Assembly (NCBI RefSeq): GCF_000717275.1
Contig: NZ_JNYV01000005.1
Span: 124,001 to 188,000, forward strand
DNA from: Kitasatospora arboriphila
Lineage (GTDB): Bacteria; Actinomycetota; Actinomycetes; Mycobacteriales; Mycobacteriaceae
Reading direction: 5' to 3'
DNA: 64,000 nucleotides
In this document: positions 35,351 to 44,971 of the stretch, in pieces
Numbering within the stretch: position 1 is the stretch's first letter
Layout: each line of letters starts with the position of its first letter
Program-made: the position numbers and the translations under genes
The notes under the pieces: model-generated
Told to the model about the DNA's origin: nothing
What the model saw: only the letters and a program-made list of their open reading frames with translations
Database searches by the model: none

Positions 35351-36631
35351 ATGGCATCTGCCAACGGCCGGTTGAAGACGGCCCAGACAATCAACGGCGA
35401 CACGCCGAAACCTCGGCAACGACCGAAGGATCGACGCGATCAGATCATTCGCGTCGCTGCCGAGTCGTTCAGTCAACGAGGATATTTCGCGACGGGCGTG
35501 GACCAGATCGCCGGCGAGGTCGGGATCAGTGGACCCGCCTTGTATCGCCACTTCCCCAACAAGTACGCGCTCTTCTCAGAGACGGTGCGGACGCTCGGCG
35601 CCGACCTGGAACGTGCCGTCGAAGTTGTTCCCGAGTTACCGGAAGACCCCGAACGGGAACTGCGCCTGTTGATCACCGAATTGACCCGGACCACGATCGA
35701 CAACCGGTCGCGGGGGGCCCTGTACCGGTGGGAGGCGCGATACCTGACTCAGCCTGATCGGCAGGCGCTGGGCGAGATGGTCGGTCGCATGCACACCCGC
35801 TTCGCCACGCCGCTCGGCAGGATGAGACCAGAACTGACCGAGACCAATCCGACCGTCGCCGGCCGGCTCAACACCGATGCCAGATACCTCAGCGGATCGG
35901 TGCTGAGTGTCATCGGTTCGATCACCACGCACCGGGCGTCGCTGCCGCGCAAACGCATCGAAGCGATCCTCATGTCCGCGGCGATGACGGTGGCTCGCAC
36001 CGAACTCCCGCCCGTGGAGGCCCCTGTCGGGGACGCCGCCGCCGGCCCGGTCGGAATGGCGATGGCGTCCAAACGCGAAGCCCTTCTGACCGAGGCCATT
36101 CGGCTGATGCGTGGGCGCGGTTTCCACGACGTCACGATGGAAGAGATCGGCGCAGCCGTCGGCATGAATCAGTCTGGCGTGTATCGGCACTTCGACACCA
36201 AGGTCGCGATGCTGACCGCCGCTTTCCAACGTGCCAGTGAACGCCTTACGGCCGGGATCAGCGACGCCCTCGCGGAATCGGCTACCCCGCGAGAGGCCCT
36301 CGACAACCTGGTGTCGCGGTATGTCGAGATGTCTTTTGTCAACAGTGACCTGCTGAACCTGTACCTCTCGGAAATCGGCAGCGTGCCCGACCCGCTACGC
36401 GCCGAGCTACGCGACCAGCAACGCCGCAATGTCGAAGAATGGGCGCAACTGGTCGTCCAGATCAGGCCGGATCTCAACCCCGTGGAGGCACGGTATCTCG
36501 TGCATGCCGCCACCAACACCGTTCTGGACCTTGGGAACTGGGAACGCTACGACGCACGTCCCTCCACCCGCAGACGCATCGAGGCGGTCATGTCGGCGAT
36601 CCTTCTCGGCAACGGGCAGAACATCACCTGA
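35351..36631 (+). CDS. Regulator with two TetR domains in tandem
   Basis: A 426-aa protein made of two complete TetR-like units. The first helix-turn-helix is at about 30-78 (DQIAGEVGISGPALYRHFPNKYALF) and the second at about 238-290 (MEEIGAAVGMNQSGVYRHFDTKVAML), each followed by a helical ligand domain. Most TetR proteins have about 200 aa and dimerise; this one may act as a covalent pseudo-dimer. It is divergent from the enoyl-CoA/fadD unit and close to an acyl-CoA dehydrogenase, so fatty-acid catabolism is the likely target. Acyl-CoA would be a reasonable ligand. Confidence 0.88.
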   Translation: MASANGRLKTAQTINGDTPKPRQRPKDRRDQIIRVAAESFSQRGYFATGVDQIAGEVGISGPALYRHFPNKYALFSETVRTLGADLERAVEVVPELPEDPERELRLLITELTRTTIDNRSRGALYRWEARYLTQPDRQALGEMVGRMHTRFATPLGRMRPELTETNPTVAGRLNTDARYLSGSVLSVIGSITTHRASLPRKRIEAILMSAAMTVARTELPPVEAPVGDAAAGPVGMAMASKREALLTEAIRLMRGRGFHDVTMEEIGAAVGMNQSGVYRHFDTKVAMLTAAFQRASERLTAGISDALAESATPREALDNLVSRYVEMSFVNSDLLNLYLSEIGSVPDPLRAELRDQQRRNVEEWAQLVVQIRPDLNPVEARYLVHAATNTVLDLGNWERYDARPSTRRRIEAVMSAILLGNGQNIT

Positions 36632-36637
36632 CCTGCT

Positions 36638-37480
36638 TCAGATCACCTTGAAGTCGGCCAACTTCCAGCCGTCCGGCATCCACTGGAGTGTCACCTCGAC
36701 GCGCGACTGGTAGGGCACGCCGTCCGGGAACTGCTCCGCGGTCCCAGGCGCCGTCACGGTCTGGTCGATGGCCAGAAGGACAACTGCCTCGGTGGACGAC
36801 ACCGAGACCACACCGGCAGAGACCACGTCGGCCTTGGCGACCGCCTGCGCGTTCGCCGTCCCTTCGCGGGCCTGCCGCGACCCTTCGATGAAGTCTCGGG
36901 CGAATGCCGGTGTGGAGATCTCGGTGATGCGCTCGTCGAGCGCGGCAAAGTTTGCCGAGTCATAGGTCAGGAGCGTGGTTGCGTACTCGCCGGCGAGCTG
37001 AACTGCGCCCGGGCGCAACTGGTTGACCTGGTCTGCCGAGTCGGCGCGGCTGTCCGCATCTCGGTAGAGGTAGACGAAGACACCTGCGGCGGCCAGTGCG
37101 ACAACGAGCAGTACCGACAGCACCCGAACCGTCCAGCGACCATCGCCGAATCGCTCGAGTTCGGCATCGGCGGGCGCTGATTCGACGGCCGTGTCCGGTG
37201 CGGCGGCGGCTGATCGCCGCCACCACCGGCCAGACCGTCTGCGCGCGCGAGCCTCCTCCTTGGCACGGCGCGCTTGGGCAGCAGCCCGCATCTTGTCGCG
37301 GTTCCGGCGGTTGGCCTCGAGGAACTCCGCAGAATCGAACGGAGAGGGATCGCTCCCGGCCGCGGTGTCTCGGCCGGGGTTCGACGAAGTCGTGTCAGTG
37401 TCGGGGATGTCAGAAGCATCGGGCGGCGTCGAATCGGCACCACCACCGCCGGTTCCCCCCAGCTTGGCTTTCGGGCTCAT
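36638..37480 (-). CDS. Mce-associated-like membrane protein
   Basis: A 280-aa single-pass protein with a long charged cytoplasmic N-terminus (Gly/Asp/Ser/Arg-rich, 1-115), one membrane helix at about 119-139 (VRVLSVLLVVALAAAGVFVY) and an extracytoplasmic NTF2-like domain (about 150-280) ending in WMPDGWKLADF. This layout is that of mycobacterial Mas proteins, which stabilise Mce lipid importers. No mce operon is visible here. The ATG at 37480 was preferred over 37558. It is convergent with the TetR gene (6-bp gap). Confidence 0.82.
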   Translation of the reverse strand: MSPKAKLGGTGGGGADSTPPDASDIPDTDTTSSNPGRDTAAGSDPSPFDSAEFLEANRRNRDKMRAAAQARRAKEEARARRRSGRWWRRSAAAAPDTAVESAPADAELERFGDGRWTVRVLSVLLVVALAAAGVFVYLYRDADSRADSADQVNQLRPGAVQLAGEYATTLLTYDSANFAALDERITEISTPAFARDFIEGSRQAREGTANAQAVAKADVVSAGVVSVSSTEAVVLLAIDQTVTAPGTAEQFPDGVPYQSRVEVTLQWMPDGWKLADFKVI

Positions 37481-37622
37481 GCCGACAATGTAGGCCCTGT
37501 GGCCCCTGACACAGCAACTCCGGAACATTCCATCGAGACGGTTTTTCCGGCTCAGCAATCAAATATATTTGATGTGATACCTTCGCGACAGCAGGCCACG
37601 AACTGATCTAGGAGCCATTTTC

Positions 37623-38762
37623 ATGTCGATTCTCACCCCCGAGCAGACCGACTTCGCCAAGTCGGTCGCCGATTTCTGTCAACGCGAAGCCGGGACCCGC
37701 GAGCAGCGCGACGCCCTCACCGCCGCCGGTGCCGAACTGCACTCGGTGGAGCTGTACAAGAAGATGGCTGACCTCGGCTGGGCGGGCATCCTCGTCCCCG
37801 AGGAGTTCGGCGGAGCCGGAGCCGGCAATGTCGAGATGTGCATCCTCCTCGAAGAGGCCATGCGCGGCAACGCCCCCATCGGCGGCATCGGCCCCACCTT
37901 GATCGCCGCCGGCGCTTACCAGAAGTTCGCCGACGAGCAGCTCAAGAAGGAAGTTCTCGCCGATGTCGTTGCGGGTGAATCACTTTCCATCTCGATGTCG
38001 GAGCCGGAGGCCGGATCCGATGTCGCCGCACTGACCTGCCGCGCAGAGAAGGTCGACGGCGGCTGGGTCATCAACGGGCAGAAGACGTGGTGCTCCAACG
38101 CGCACTTCGCCAAGAGCATCCTCCTCGTGGCACGTACCGACCGCACCGGCAAGAAGCACGAGGGGCTGACCTTCTTCCACATCCCTGCCGGCACCGAGGG
38201 CCTGGAGATCAAGGGCATCGACACGCTCGGCGGCCGAGAGGTCAACGACCTCTACTTCACCAACGTCCGGGTTCCCGACAGCGCAGTGGTCGGCGAGGTC
38301 GGAGGCGGCTGGATGCAGCTCATGAGTGGCCTCAACACCGAACGCCTGATCCTGGCTGCCATGCAGCTCGGTGTGGCAGAACGGTCCTTCGCCAACACCC
38401 TTGAGTTCGTCACCGAGCGCAAGCAATTCGGCCGCCCGGTCGGCACATTCCAGTCGCTGCGTCATCGGCTGGCCGACCACGCAACCGAGATCGAGTGCAC
38501 CAAACTGCTCGTCTACAGCGTGGCCCAGAAATCCGACGCCAATCCCAAGAAGATGCTGCCGCGTGAGGCATCGATGGCCAAGCTCAAGGCCACCGAGGTG
38601 TCGAAGGCGATGACCATCGACGGCATGCAGATGATGGGTGGTTACGGCTACGCGACGGAGTTCGATGCAGAGCGTCTGATGCGGGGTGCGATCATATCGA
38701 CCGTGTATGGCGGAACCAACGAGATCCAGCGCGACATCATCGGCAAGACGTACGGTCTCTGA
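37623..38762 (+). CDS. Acyl-CoA dehydrogenase
   Basis: FAD enzyme of 379 aa catalysing the first step of fatty-acid beta-oxidation. Segments include SISMSEPEAGSDVAAL and WVINGQKTWCSNAHFAKSI for the FAD and substrate sites. The catalytic glutamate is Glu367 in YGGTNEIQ, and RKQFGRPVGTFQSLRHRLAD is typical. An AGGAG site precedes the ATG. It shares a 142-bp intergenic region with the divergent Mas-like gene. The GntR gene follows 4 bp later and is probably co-transcribed. Confidence 0.93.
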   Translation: MSILTPEQTDFAKSVADFCQREAGTREQRDALTAAGAELHSVELYKKMADLGWAGILVPEEFGGAGAGNVEMCILLEEAMRGNAPIGGIGPTLIAAGAYQKFADEQLKKEVLADVVAGESLSISMSEPEAGSDVAALTCRAEKVDGGWVINGQKTWCSNAHFAKSILLVARTDRTGKKHEGLTFFHIPAGTEGLEIKGIDTLGGREVNDLYFTNVRVPDSAVVGEVGGGWMQLMSGLNTERLILAAMQLGVAERSFANTLEFVTERKQFGRPVGTFQSLRHRLADHATEIECTKLLVYSVAQKSDANPKKMLPREASMAKLKATEVSKAMTIDGMQMMGGYGYATEFDAERLMRGAIISTVYGGTNEIQRDIIGKTYGL

Positions 38763-38766
38763 CGTC

Positions 38767-39474
38767 TTGACGACCCCACCGCGAGCGACGATGCGCCGGC
38801 GACCTGGCCTCTCCGAGGAGGTCGCCGGTCATCTGCGTCACCTGATCATGTCCGGGACGATTCGGCCCGGCGAGTTCATCAGGATGGACGAGACCGCGGT
38901 GGAACTGGAGGTCAGCGTCACCCCCGTACGAGAAGCCCTGCTGACGTTGCGGGGCGAAGGCATGGTCAACCTGGTTCCGCATCGGGGGTACGTGGTCGCC
39001 GACCTCACCCGCCAGGACGTGGCCGACATCTTCTGGCTGCAGAGTGTGCTGGCCGTGGAACTGGCGGTGCGGACTGCTTCGACCATCACCTCTGCCGAAC
39101 TCGACCGCCTCGCCGAATTGAACGAGGCCCTGCAGGACGCGCTGGCCGCCGGCCGAGTGTCCGAGATCGTGTCGGCCGAGTTCGAGTTCCATCGGGTGCA
39201 CAACCGAATCGCCAATGGCGAAAAGTTGGCGTGGTTCCTGCTCAACGCCACCCGGTACACCCCGCAGGAGCTCTACGCGAACGACCCACAGTGGGGGCAG
39301 GTCGCCTACGACAGTCACCTCAAGCTCATCGACGCGTACCGGCGTGGCGACCGCGACGAGGTCGTCGAACAGACTCGCCGGCAGTTCACCGACGGTGCCG
39401 AGCGGCTGATGCGCCACCTCGAGAGCATCGGGTTGTGGTCCGACGACGCGAATGACGCGGCTGCCCCGGGCTGA
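38767..39474 (+). CDS. GntR-family regulator, FCD subfamily
   Basis: A 235-aa regulator with winged helix at about 15-80 (DETAVELEVSVTPVREALLTLRGEGMVNL) and FCD ligand domain after about 90 with metal-site histidines (FEFHRVHNRIANG, DSHLKLIDAY). It begins at TTG 38767 or ATG 38791; neither has a good ribosome site. It directly follows the acyl-CoA dehydrogenase gene and so probably regulates it. Confidence 0.85.
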   Translation: MTTPPRATMRRRPGLSEEVAGHLRHLIMSGTIRPGEFIRMDETAVELEVSVTPVREALLTLRGEGMVNLVPHRGYVVADLTRQDVADIFWLQSVLAVELAVRTASTITSAELDRLAELNEALQDALAAGRVSEIVSAEFEFHRVHNRIANGEKLAWFLLNATRYTPQELYANDPQWGQVAYDSHLKLIDAYRRGDRDEVVEQTRRQFTDGAERLMRHLESIGLWSDDANDAAAPG

Positions 39475-39538
39475 ACCGCCCGACAGGACCGTGAAGTTCG
39501 CTGGGTGATCTACCCGCTCGGGTGTCGAAGGTGCACCG

Positions 39539-42388
39539 ATGTCTCTATCGTCGGTGTCTATGTCTGACATCTCGGTGCGAGTTCTCGGCGCACTCACCGT
39601 CATTCGCGACGGTGAACCGGTCACCCTGGGTGGTCCCCTCCCCCGCGCCTTGCTGGCGAGATTGATCATGTCGAACGGCCACCTGGTTCCCGACTCCACC
39701 CTGATTCAGGATCTCTGGCGCGACAACCCGCCTCGTTCGGCCCAGCTGACGCTCCAGACATACGTGGCAGCTCTCCGCAAAGCCCTCGAACCCGAGCGCG
39801 GACGGGCAGCACCGGAGATTTTGGTCCGCCGGGGCACCGGGTATGCGCTGGTGGTCGACCCCGGCCAGGTCGACGCCGCCCGATTCGAGACGCTTGCCAC
39901 CGCGGGCCGTGAACAGTTGGCCGCCGGGGACAGCGAATCCGCGCGGCGCACCATCTCCGAGGCACTCGAATTGTGGTGGGGTCCGGCGTACGCAGATGCG
40001 GCAAATTGGGACTTCGCGGCCATCGAGACGGTGCGGCTCGAACGTCTGCGGGCAGATGCAACCGAAGACCTTCTTGCCGCGCGATCTGATTGCGGCGAGT
40101 TCACCGCCGTCACAGCGCAGCTCGAGTCGATCATCGCGATCGATCCCCTGCGCGAACGTGCCTGGGAGTTACTCGCCCTGGCCCACTATCGAGCCGGCAA
40201 CCAGGGCGACGCCCTCCAGACACTGCGCGAGGCACGCAGCCGGATCGCTGACGAGCTGGGCGCCGATCCCCGGCACAGCCTCCTCGAACTGCAGGACGCC
40301 ATCCTCCGGCAGGACCCAGCCCTGATGCCACGCGAGCGACAAGCGGCAACCGTCACCGCGCCCGGGCCAGTCGGCAATCCGGAACGTCCGACCGGCAACA
40401 TCCCGTTGGCATTGACCTCCCTGGTCGGCAGGGAAGAACAGATCGAACAGATCAGCGACCTCTTGAACTCACAGCGAATGGTCACCCTCACCGGCCCGGG
40501 CGGGATGGGTAAGACCCGCGCTGCCCTCGAGGTGGCCCGTGAACGCAAAGATGCCGATGGGCCCTGGCTGATCGAGCTCGCCGGGGTCACCCGTCCCGGT
40601 GACACGCTGGACACCGTCATCGCGACGCTCGGACTGACCGTCTCCGGCGGAATCGGCGTACTCACCTCACTCTTGCACGACCGCAATTTCCTTCTCGTTC
40701 TTGACAATTGCGAGCATCTGCTCGACGAGGTCGCCGCACTCGCCACCACGGTGCTGCAGACGTGTCCGAAGATCCAGATCCTGGCCACGAGTCGAGAAGC
40801 AATCGGTGTCGCCGGGGAGACCGTCTACGAGATGCCGCCGCTGGACGATTCGGCGGATCTCTTTCTCGAGCGGGCGGGCTCGGCCGCGGCCGATGCCGAG
40901 CATGCTGATATCGAACACCTCTGTGCCGCACTCGATCACATGCCTCTGGCCATCGAGCTCGCCGCCGGCCAGTCCTCCACCCTCTCTGTTCGCCAGATCA
41001 TCGACATGCTCGACGACCGCTTCGATGTGTTGCGCGGCGGACCCCGTACCAACAAGCGGCACGCCACCATGCAGGCAGCCATCGACGGCTCGTACTTCTC
41101 CCTCACCGACAGTCAGCAGCAACTGTTCTGCGATCTGGCGGTGTTCAGTGGCGGATTCGATCTGGACGCGGCGAGACAGGTCACCCGGCACCGACATCTC
41201 CTCACCGACCTCAACGCCCTGATCGACAAATCGATGCTCAAGGCCGTCGGCGGAGATCCACGGCGGTATCTCATGCTCGAAACACTGCGCAGTTACGCCC
41301 TCGTGCAACAAGATCCGGATCGAGCGACAGAACTCGAACTGGCGCACACCGCGTGGGTGGTTGCGGTGGCCACCGACGCCTACCTCGGACTGCGCGGCCC
41401 GCGGTGCCTGGCGTGGACGCGCAGGCTCGGTGCCGACATGGACAACATCCGCGCCGCGCTGTCTCGGGAGAGCACCTCACCGGAGACGTACCTCGAAGTG
41501 GTCGGGAACGTGTACTGGTTCTGGTACCGCCGCGGGCACACCGACGAAGGTATGCGGATGCTCGCACCCGCTCTGACCGCCCCCACCGACATCCCGATCG
41601 CGACGAGGGTCCGAGCCATCGCCGGCCGGACCATCATGAGCTACCTGGCTGCCGATCTCCCGGCGTTGTTCGCGGCCCTCGGCACTCTCGGCGAGGTGTT
41701 TGCAACGTTCGACGTGGACTCCCCGCACGCAAGCGAACAGGTTGCCCGCGGCGACGCAGCGGTCACCCTCGCCTTTTTCGAATCCGGGTCGGGGCTGGTG
41801 GATGCCGGCCGGGAGCATGCCGCCATCGCGCTGGAGATCGCGCGGCGATACAACTACCCCTGGACTGCAGCCGAATCCTTGATGTCGCTGGGCACCGCAG
41901 ATTTCCGTGCCGGCGATCACGCCGCCGCTGCAGCGCATTTCACCACCGCGCTGGAGACTGCCCGCGGTTGCGGTTATGACTGGTGTGCCGCCTCGATCCT
42001 CTGGATCCACGCCAAAAGCGATATTGCACAAGAGAACTGGAACGGCCCCGCCGAACGAAAACTCGGACACATGCTTGCGTACTGCGAGCGGGCCGATGAC
42101 CTCACCTCGGCGATGGTGGGCCTCTTCACACTCGCCTACGTCATGTTCCGCCGCTCTGAGCCGGCTGCGGCTGCGCAGCTGATCGGAGCCGTGGATGACC
42201 TGACCGAACTCACCGGGTTCTCACCCGAGCGGATGGATGTGGTGGAGCTCGCGGCGTTCGGGGCCACCATGCGCGACGAGATAGACCCGGATGTGTTCGC
42301 GGTGGAATCTGCCGTCGGGCGAACCCTGGGTCTGGCCGGCGTCCGGGACCTCGTGTACCACTGGGTCGGCGTACCCGACGTCAGGTGA
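39539..42388 (+). CDS. AfsR/SARP-type regulator with NB-ARC ATPase and TPR
   Basis: A 949-aa multidomain regulator. An OmpR-type DNA-binding domain (about 10-100, LQTYVAALRKALEPERG) and a bacterial transcriptional activation domain (about 105-255) come first. An NB-ARC ATPase follows at about 295-560 (Walker A GPGGMGKTRAALEV, Walker B LLVLDNCEHLL, MPLAIELAA), then a TPR-like helical C-terminus. Start is ATG 39539 or the second ATG at 39560. Such proteins control secondary metabolism or catabolic switches. It lies upstream of the sarcosine oxidase gene in the same direction, and a second SARP gene is convergent with that oxidase. Confidence 0.9.
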   Translation: MSLSSVSMSDISVRVLGALTVIRDGEPVTLGGPLPRALLARLIMSNGHLVPDSTLIQDLWRDNPPRSAQLTLQTYVAALRKALEPERGRAAPEILVRRGTGYALVVDPGQVDAARFETLATAGREQLAAGDSESARRTISEALELWWGPAYADAANWDFAAIETVRLERLRADATEDLLAARSDCGEFTAVTAQLESIIAIDPLRERAWELLALAHYRAGNQGDALQTLREARSRIADELGADPRHSLLELQDAILRQDPALMPRERQAATVTAPGPVGNPERPTGNIPLALTSLVGREEQIEQISDLLNSQRMVTLTGPGGMGKTRAALEVARERKDADGPWLIELAGVTRPGDTLDTVIATLGLTVSGGIGVLTSLLHDRNFLLVLDNCEHLLDEVAALATTVLQTCPKIQILATSREAIGVAGETVYEMPPLDDSADLFLERAGSAAADAEHADIEHLCAALDHMPLAIELAAGQSSTLSVRQIIDMLDDRFDVLRGGPRTNKRHATMQAAIDGSYFSLTDSQQQLFCDLAVFSGGFDLDAARQVTRHRHLLTDLNALIDKSMLKAVGGDPRRYLMLETLRSYALVQQDPDRATELELAHTAWVVAVATDAYLGLRGPRCLAWTRRLGADMDNIRAALSRESTSPETYLEVVGNVYWFWYRRGHTDEGMRMLAPALTAPTDIPIATRVRAIAGRTIMSYLAADLPALFAALGTLGEVFATFDVDSPHASEQVARGDAAVTLAFFESGSGLVDAGREHAAIALEIARRYNYPWTAAESLMSLGTADFRAGDHAAAAAHFTTALETARGCGYDWCAASILWIHAKSDIAQENWNGPAERKLGHMLAYCERADDLTSAMVGLFTLAYVMFRRSEPAAAAQLIGAVDDLTELTGFSPERMDVVELAAFGATMRDEIDPDVFAVESAVGRTLGLAGVRDLVYHWVGVPDVR

Positions 42389-42548
42389 CGCGGTCTTCCT
42401 GGCCATTCTCCGGCTCGAGTGGACAGGCCCCGCAGCCGGTTCCATACTGGTCAGCAATGGTCTCCACCAGGAGGTTCAGCATCCAGCACGCCCCTCGGCA
42501 CCCCGTTCCGATCACCGGTCGACGCCTGCCGGGTTCGGCCGGCGAGCG

Positions 42549-43694
42549 ATGACTGCGCAGCGGGTGGACGTCGCCATCGTCGGTGCAGGACTGATGGGCG
42601 CGTGTGCCGCGTGGCAATTGACCGGGCGCGGGCTCTCGGTCGCGTTGATCGAAGCATTTGATCTCGGGCATACCCATGGCAGTTCGCACGGGCGCTCCCG
42701 GATCTTCCGGCGCGCGTACCCCGATCCCCTGTACGTCGCGATGACCGGTTTGGCACTGGAGAAGTGGCAGGCGCTGCAACAGGAATCGGGCACGACTCTG
42801 ATCACCGGTACCGGTGGCCTCGACCACGGGGTCGAGCGGATGCCCGCGACGCTGGCCGACCAAATGGCCCTGCATGGCGTCGACCACGAGTTGCTCTCCC
42901 CCACCGAGGCCGCCCAGCGTTGGCCGGGCATGCGGTTCGACACCGACGTGATGTTCCACCCATGTTCGGGCGTGATCGACGCGGAGAGCACCGTGTTCGC
43001 GGCCGCGTCGCTCGCGGCTGCCGCGGGCGCGCAGATCCTTCCCCGGACCCGAGTCGTCGACGCGAATCCGACACCGACGGGCGAGGTCACCTTACGTACG
43101 GCCGGCGGTGATCAGATCATCGCCGACGTGACGGTTCTCACCGCGGGCGCCTGGTTACCCGACTTCGCCGGCGCACTTCTCGAGTTCGGTCGGACTGATG
43201 ACAAGTTGTTGCCTCCCTTGACCATTCGTCAACAACAGGTGTTCCACTTCCCGATGCGGCCTGGCCACCCCACCCTTCCCACTTTTGTCCACATGGACGG
43301 CCGACAGATGTACGGTCTGGCCTCGGGCGAGGACGTTCCGGTGCCGGCGATGAAGGTGGCCCGATTCGACGACGGCGTCGCCACCACTGCCGACAGCCGG
43401 GACGGTCGCATCACCGATGAGCAAAGACAAGACGTCGTCGACTACGTCAGCGAATGGCTGCCGGCCCTGCATCCCGAACCGATCGCCGAGTCGAGTTGCC
43501 TGTTCACGATGACCAGCGATGAAGACTTCATCCTCGACCGCAGTGGCCCCTTGGTGGTCGCCTCACCCTGTTCGGGACACGGGGCAAAGTTCGCGCCGCT
43601 GATCGGGAGCATGATCGCCGATCTGGTGACCGGCCAGGCACAGCCGGCACCTCGTTTCCGGATGGATCGAGGCGCCGGGATGACGCCCACCTGA
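42549..43694 (+). CDS. Monomeric sarcosine oxidase / N-methyl-amino-acid oxidase
   Basis: A 381-aa FAD amine oxidase of the MSOX/MTOX family. The Rossmann motif VAIVGAGLMGACAAWQL is at the start, followed by the typical SSHGRSRIFRRAYPDP. The cysteine that binds FAD covalently in MSOX is present in SSCLFTMTSDEDFILDR, and the segment SPCSGHGAKFAP is at the end. It oxidises N-methylated amino acids (sarcosine, N-methyltryptophan or similar) to aldehyde and H2O2. The ATG at 42549 gives the correct N-terminus. It lies between two SARP genes and may be controlled by either. Confidence 0.9.
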   Translation: MTAQRVDVAIVGAGLMGACAAWQLTGRGLSVALIEAFDLGHTHGSSHGRSRIFRRAYPDPLYVAMTGLALEKWQALQQESGTTLITGTGGLDHGVERMPATLADQMALHGVDHELLSPTEAAQRWPGMRFDTDVMFHPCSGVIDAESTVFAAASLAAAAGAQILPRTRVVDANPTPTGEVTLRTAGGDQIIADVTVLTAGAWLPDFAGALLEFGRTDDKLLPPLTIRQQQVFHFPMRPGHPTLPTFVHMDGRQMYGLASGEDVPVPAMKVARFDDGVATTADSRDGRITDEQRQDVVDYVSEWLPALHPEPIAESSCLFTMTSDEDFILDRSGPLVVASPCSGHGAKFAPLIGSMIADLVTGQAQPAPRFRMDRGAGMTPT

Positions 43695-43717
43695 CCGGAC
43701 GTCGGATGCGTCTGTGA

Positions 43718-44959
43718 TCAGCGCGCCAGCGCGTCCGCTAGTTCGTGCAGGTAGTTCGACACGGGTCCAAGAGTCAGCAATCCGCTTCCCGCTCCGGCGA
43801 TCTCGCCCTCGGCCGGTAAAAGCGCCTGATGGGCACGAGCCATCATGCCGCGGTCATTCACAGCGATCGCGCCCCGCGCGGTGAGACACCACAGCGCCTC
43901 CTGCAGATGGTCCGGCGGCGGATCGGCGAGGCGTCGAAGGGCTTCTGTCGCCTCGTCTTTCCGGTGATGAGTGGCCAGGAGGAGCGGGCGCACCCAGGGT
44001 TCGTAGGGCCCCCAGTCCGTATCGCCTCCGTCTGAAGCCTGCGGCGGATGCGCCCGCTGAAGACACAACGACAGGAGAGCCAGAGCAAGCAGGCCGTGAT
44101 GCAGTCCGGGCATACCCGCGTTCTCCAAACCGGAGGCTGCCGCACGGTATGCCACAATGACGTCGTCGAACGGCGCGTCGGTCAACGCGAGCCGCAGCGC
44201 CCGGAACCACTGTGTGAAGACGGCCACCAGCGGTGATTCGTAGCCTTCGGCGAGCCGATCCACCGCAGCGGCATGATGGTCGGCGCCCGTCAGATCACCG
44301 ATGGCACAGCAACTCTGCATCGCTATCAGGTGCCCCAACACCTCGTACGTGACCAAGTCGTGCCGTGATGAGAGGGTGATCAGTTCACTGGCGATGGCGG
44401 CGCGCCTACCGGCCAGCCCCGCGCGCGAGAACGACTGCATGAACGCTCCGTTGAGCGCGAATGCCAAAAGGCCCGGATCATCGACGCTACGCGCGATCTG
44501 TTCGGCTTCGCGGGCGGCGGCCGCTGCTCGCTGATCCGATGATCCCCTGGTCTCCAGGGCAATCGTCGCCAGCAATCTGGCGCGGATCGAGGCTACGGGC
44601 CCGGAGGGCAAGCTCGCCAGCGCCCGCTCGGCCGCAGCGACAACTGCTGCCGCGTTCTCCGGATCGTCTGACCGTGACCAGATCGCCGGGACGTCATATG
44701 CCCCGATCACCTTGGCCGTCAGACCAACATCACCCAGTTCCTCGGCAGCAGCAATCGTGGCGAGTCGTTGTTGCTGCGCCACCCGCAGCCCTTCGCCTCC
44801 GGTGGTGGCGAGACTGCGCAGGAGGTCGACGGTGGAACGCAGCCGAGCTCGCGAGCCGGTCGCCACAGCCCGGTCGTATGCCGCGGCGGTCTGGGCCCAC
44901 ACTCCTTGCGCGCTCTGCCGGATCGGCGAGGTGGATCCCAGATTCGGCGACTGCCGCAA
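43718..44959 (-). pseudogene. C-terminal part of a SARP gene, detached by an in-frame amber codon
   Basis: A 413-aa helical, TPR-like region with no DNA-binding domain. It continues in the same frame as the SARP gene ending at 44972. The two are separated only by TAG and four sense codons, and the join (ALAD-stop-YTDILRQSPNLG) reproduces the usual link between a BTAD domain and the following region. A TTG start at 44959 has no ribosome site. I therefore treat it as the disconnected 3' half of one gene, although it could be translated at low level. Confidence 0.65.
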
Positions 44960-44971
44960 GATGTCGGTGTA

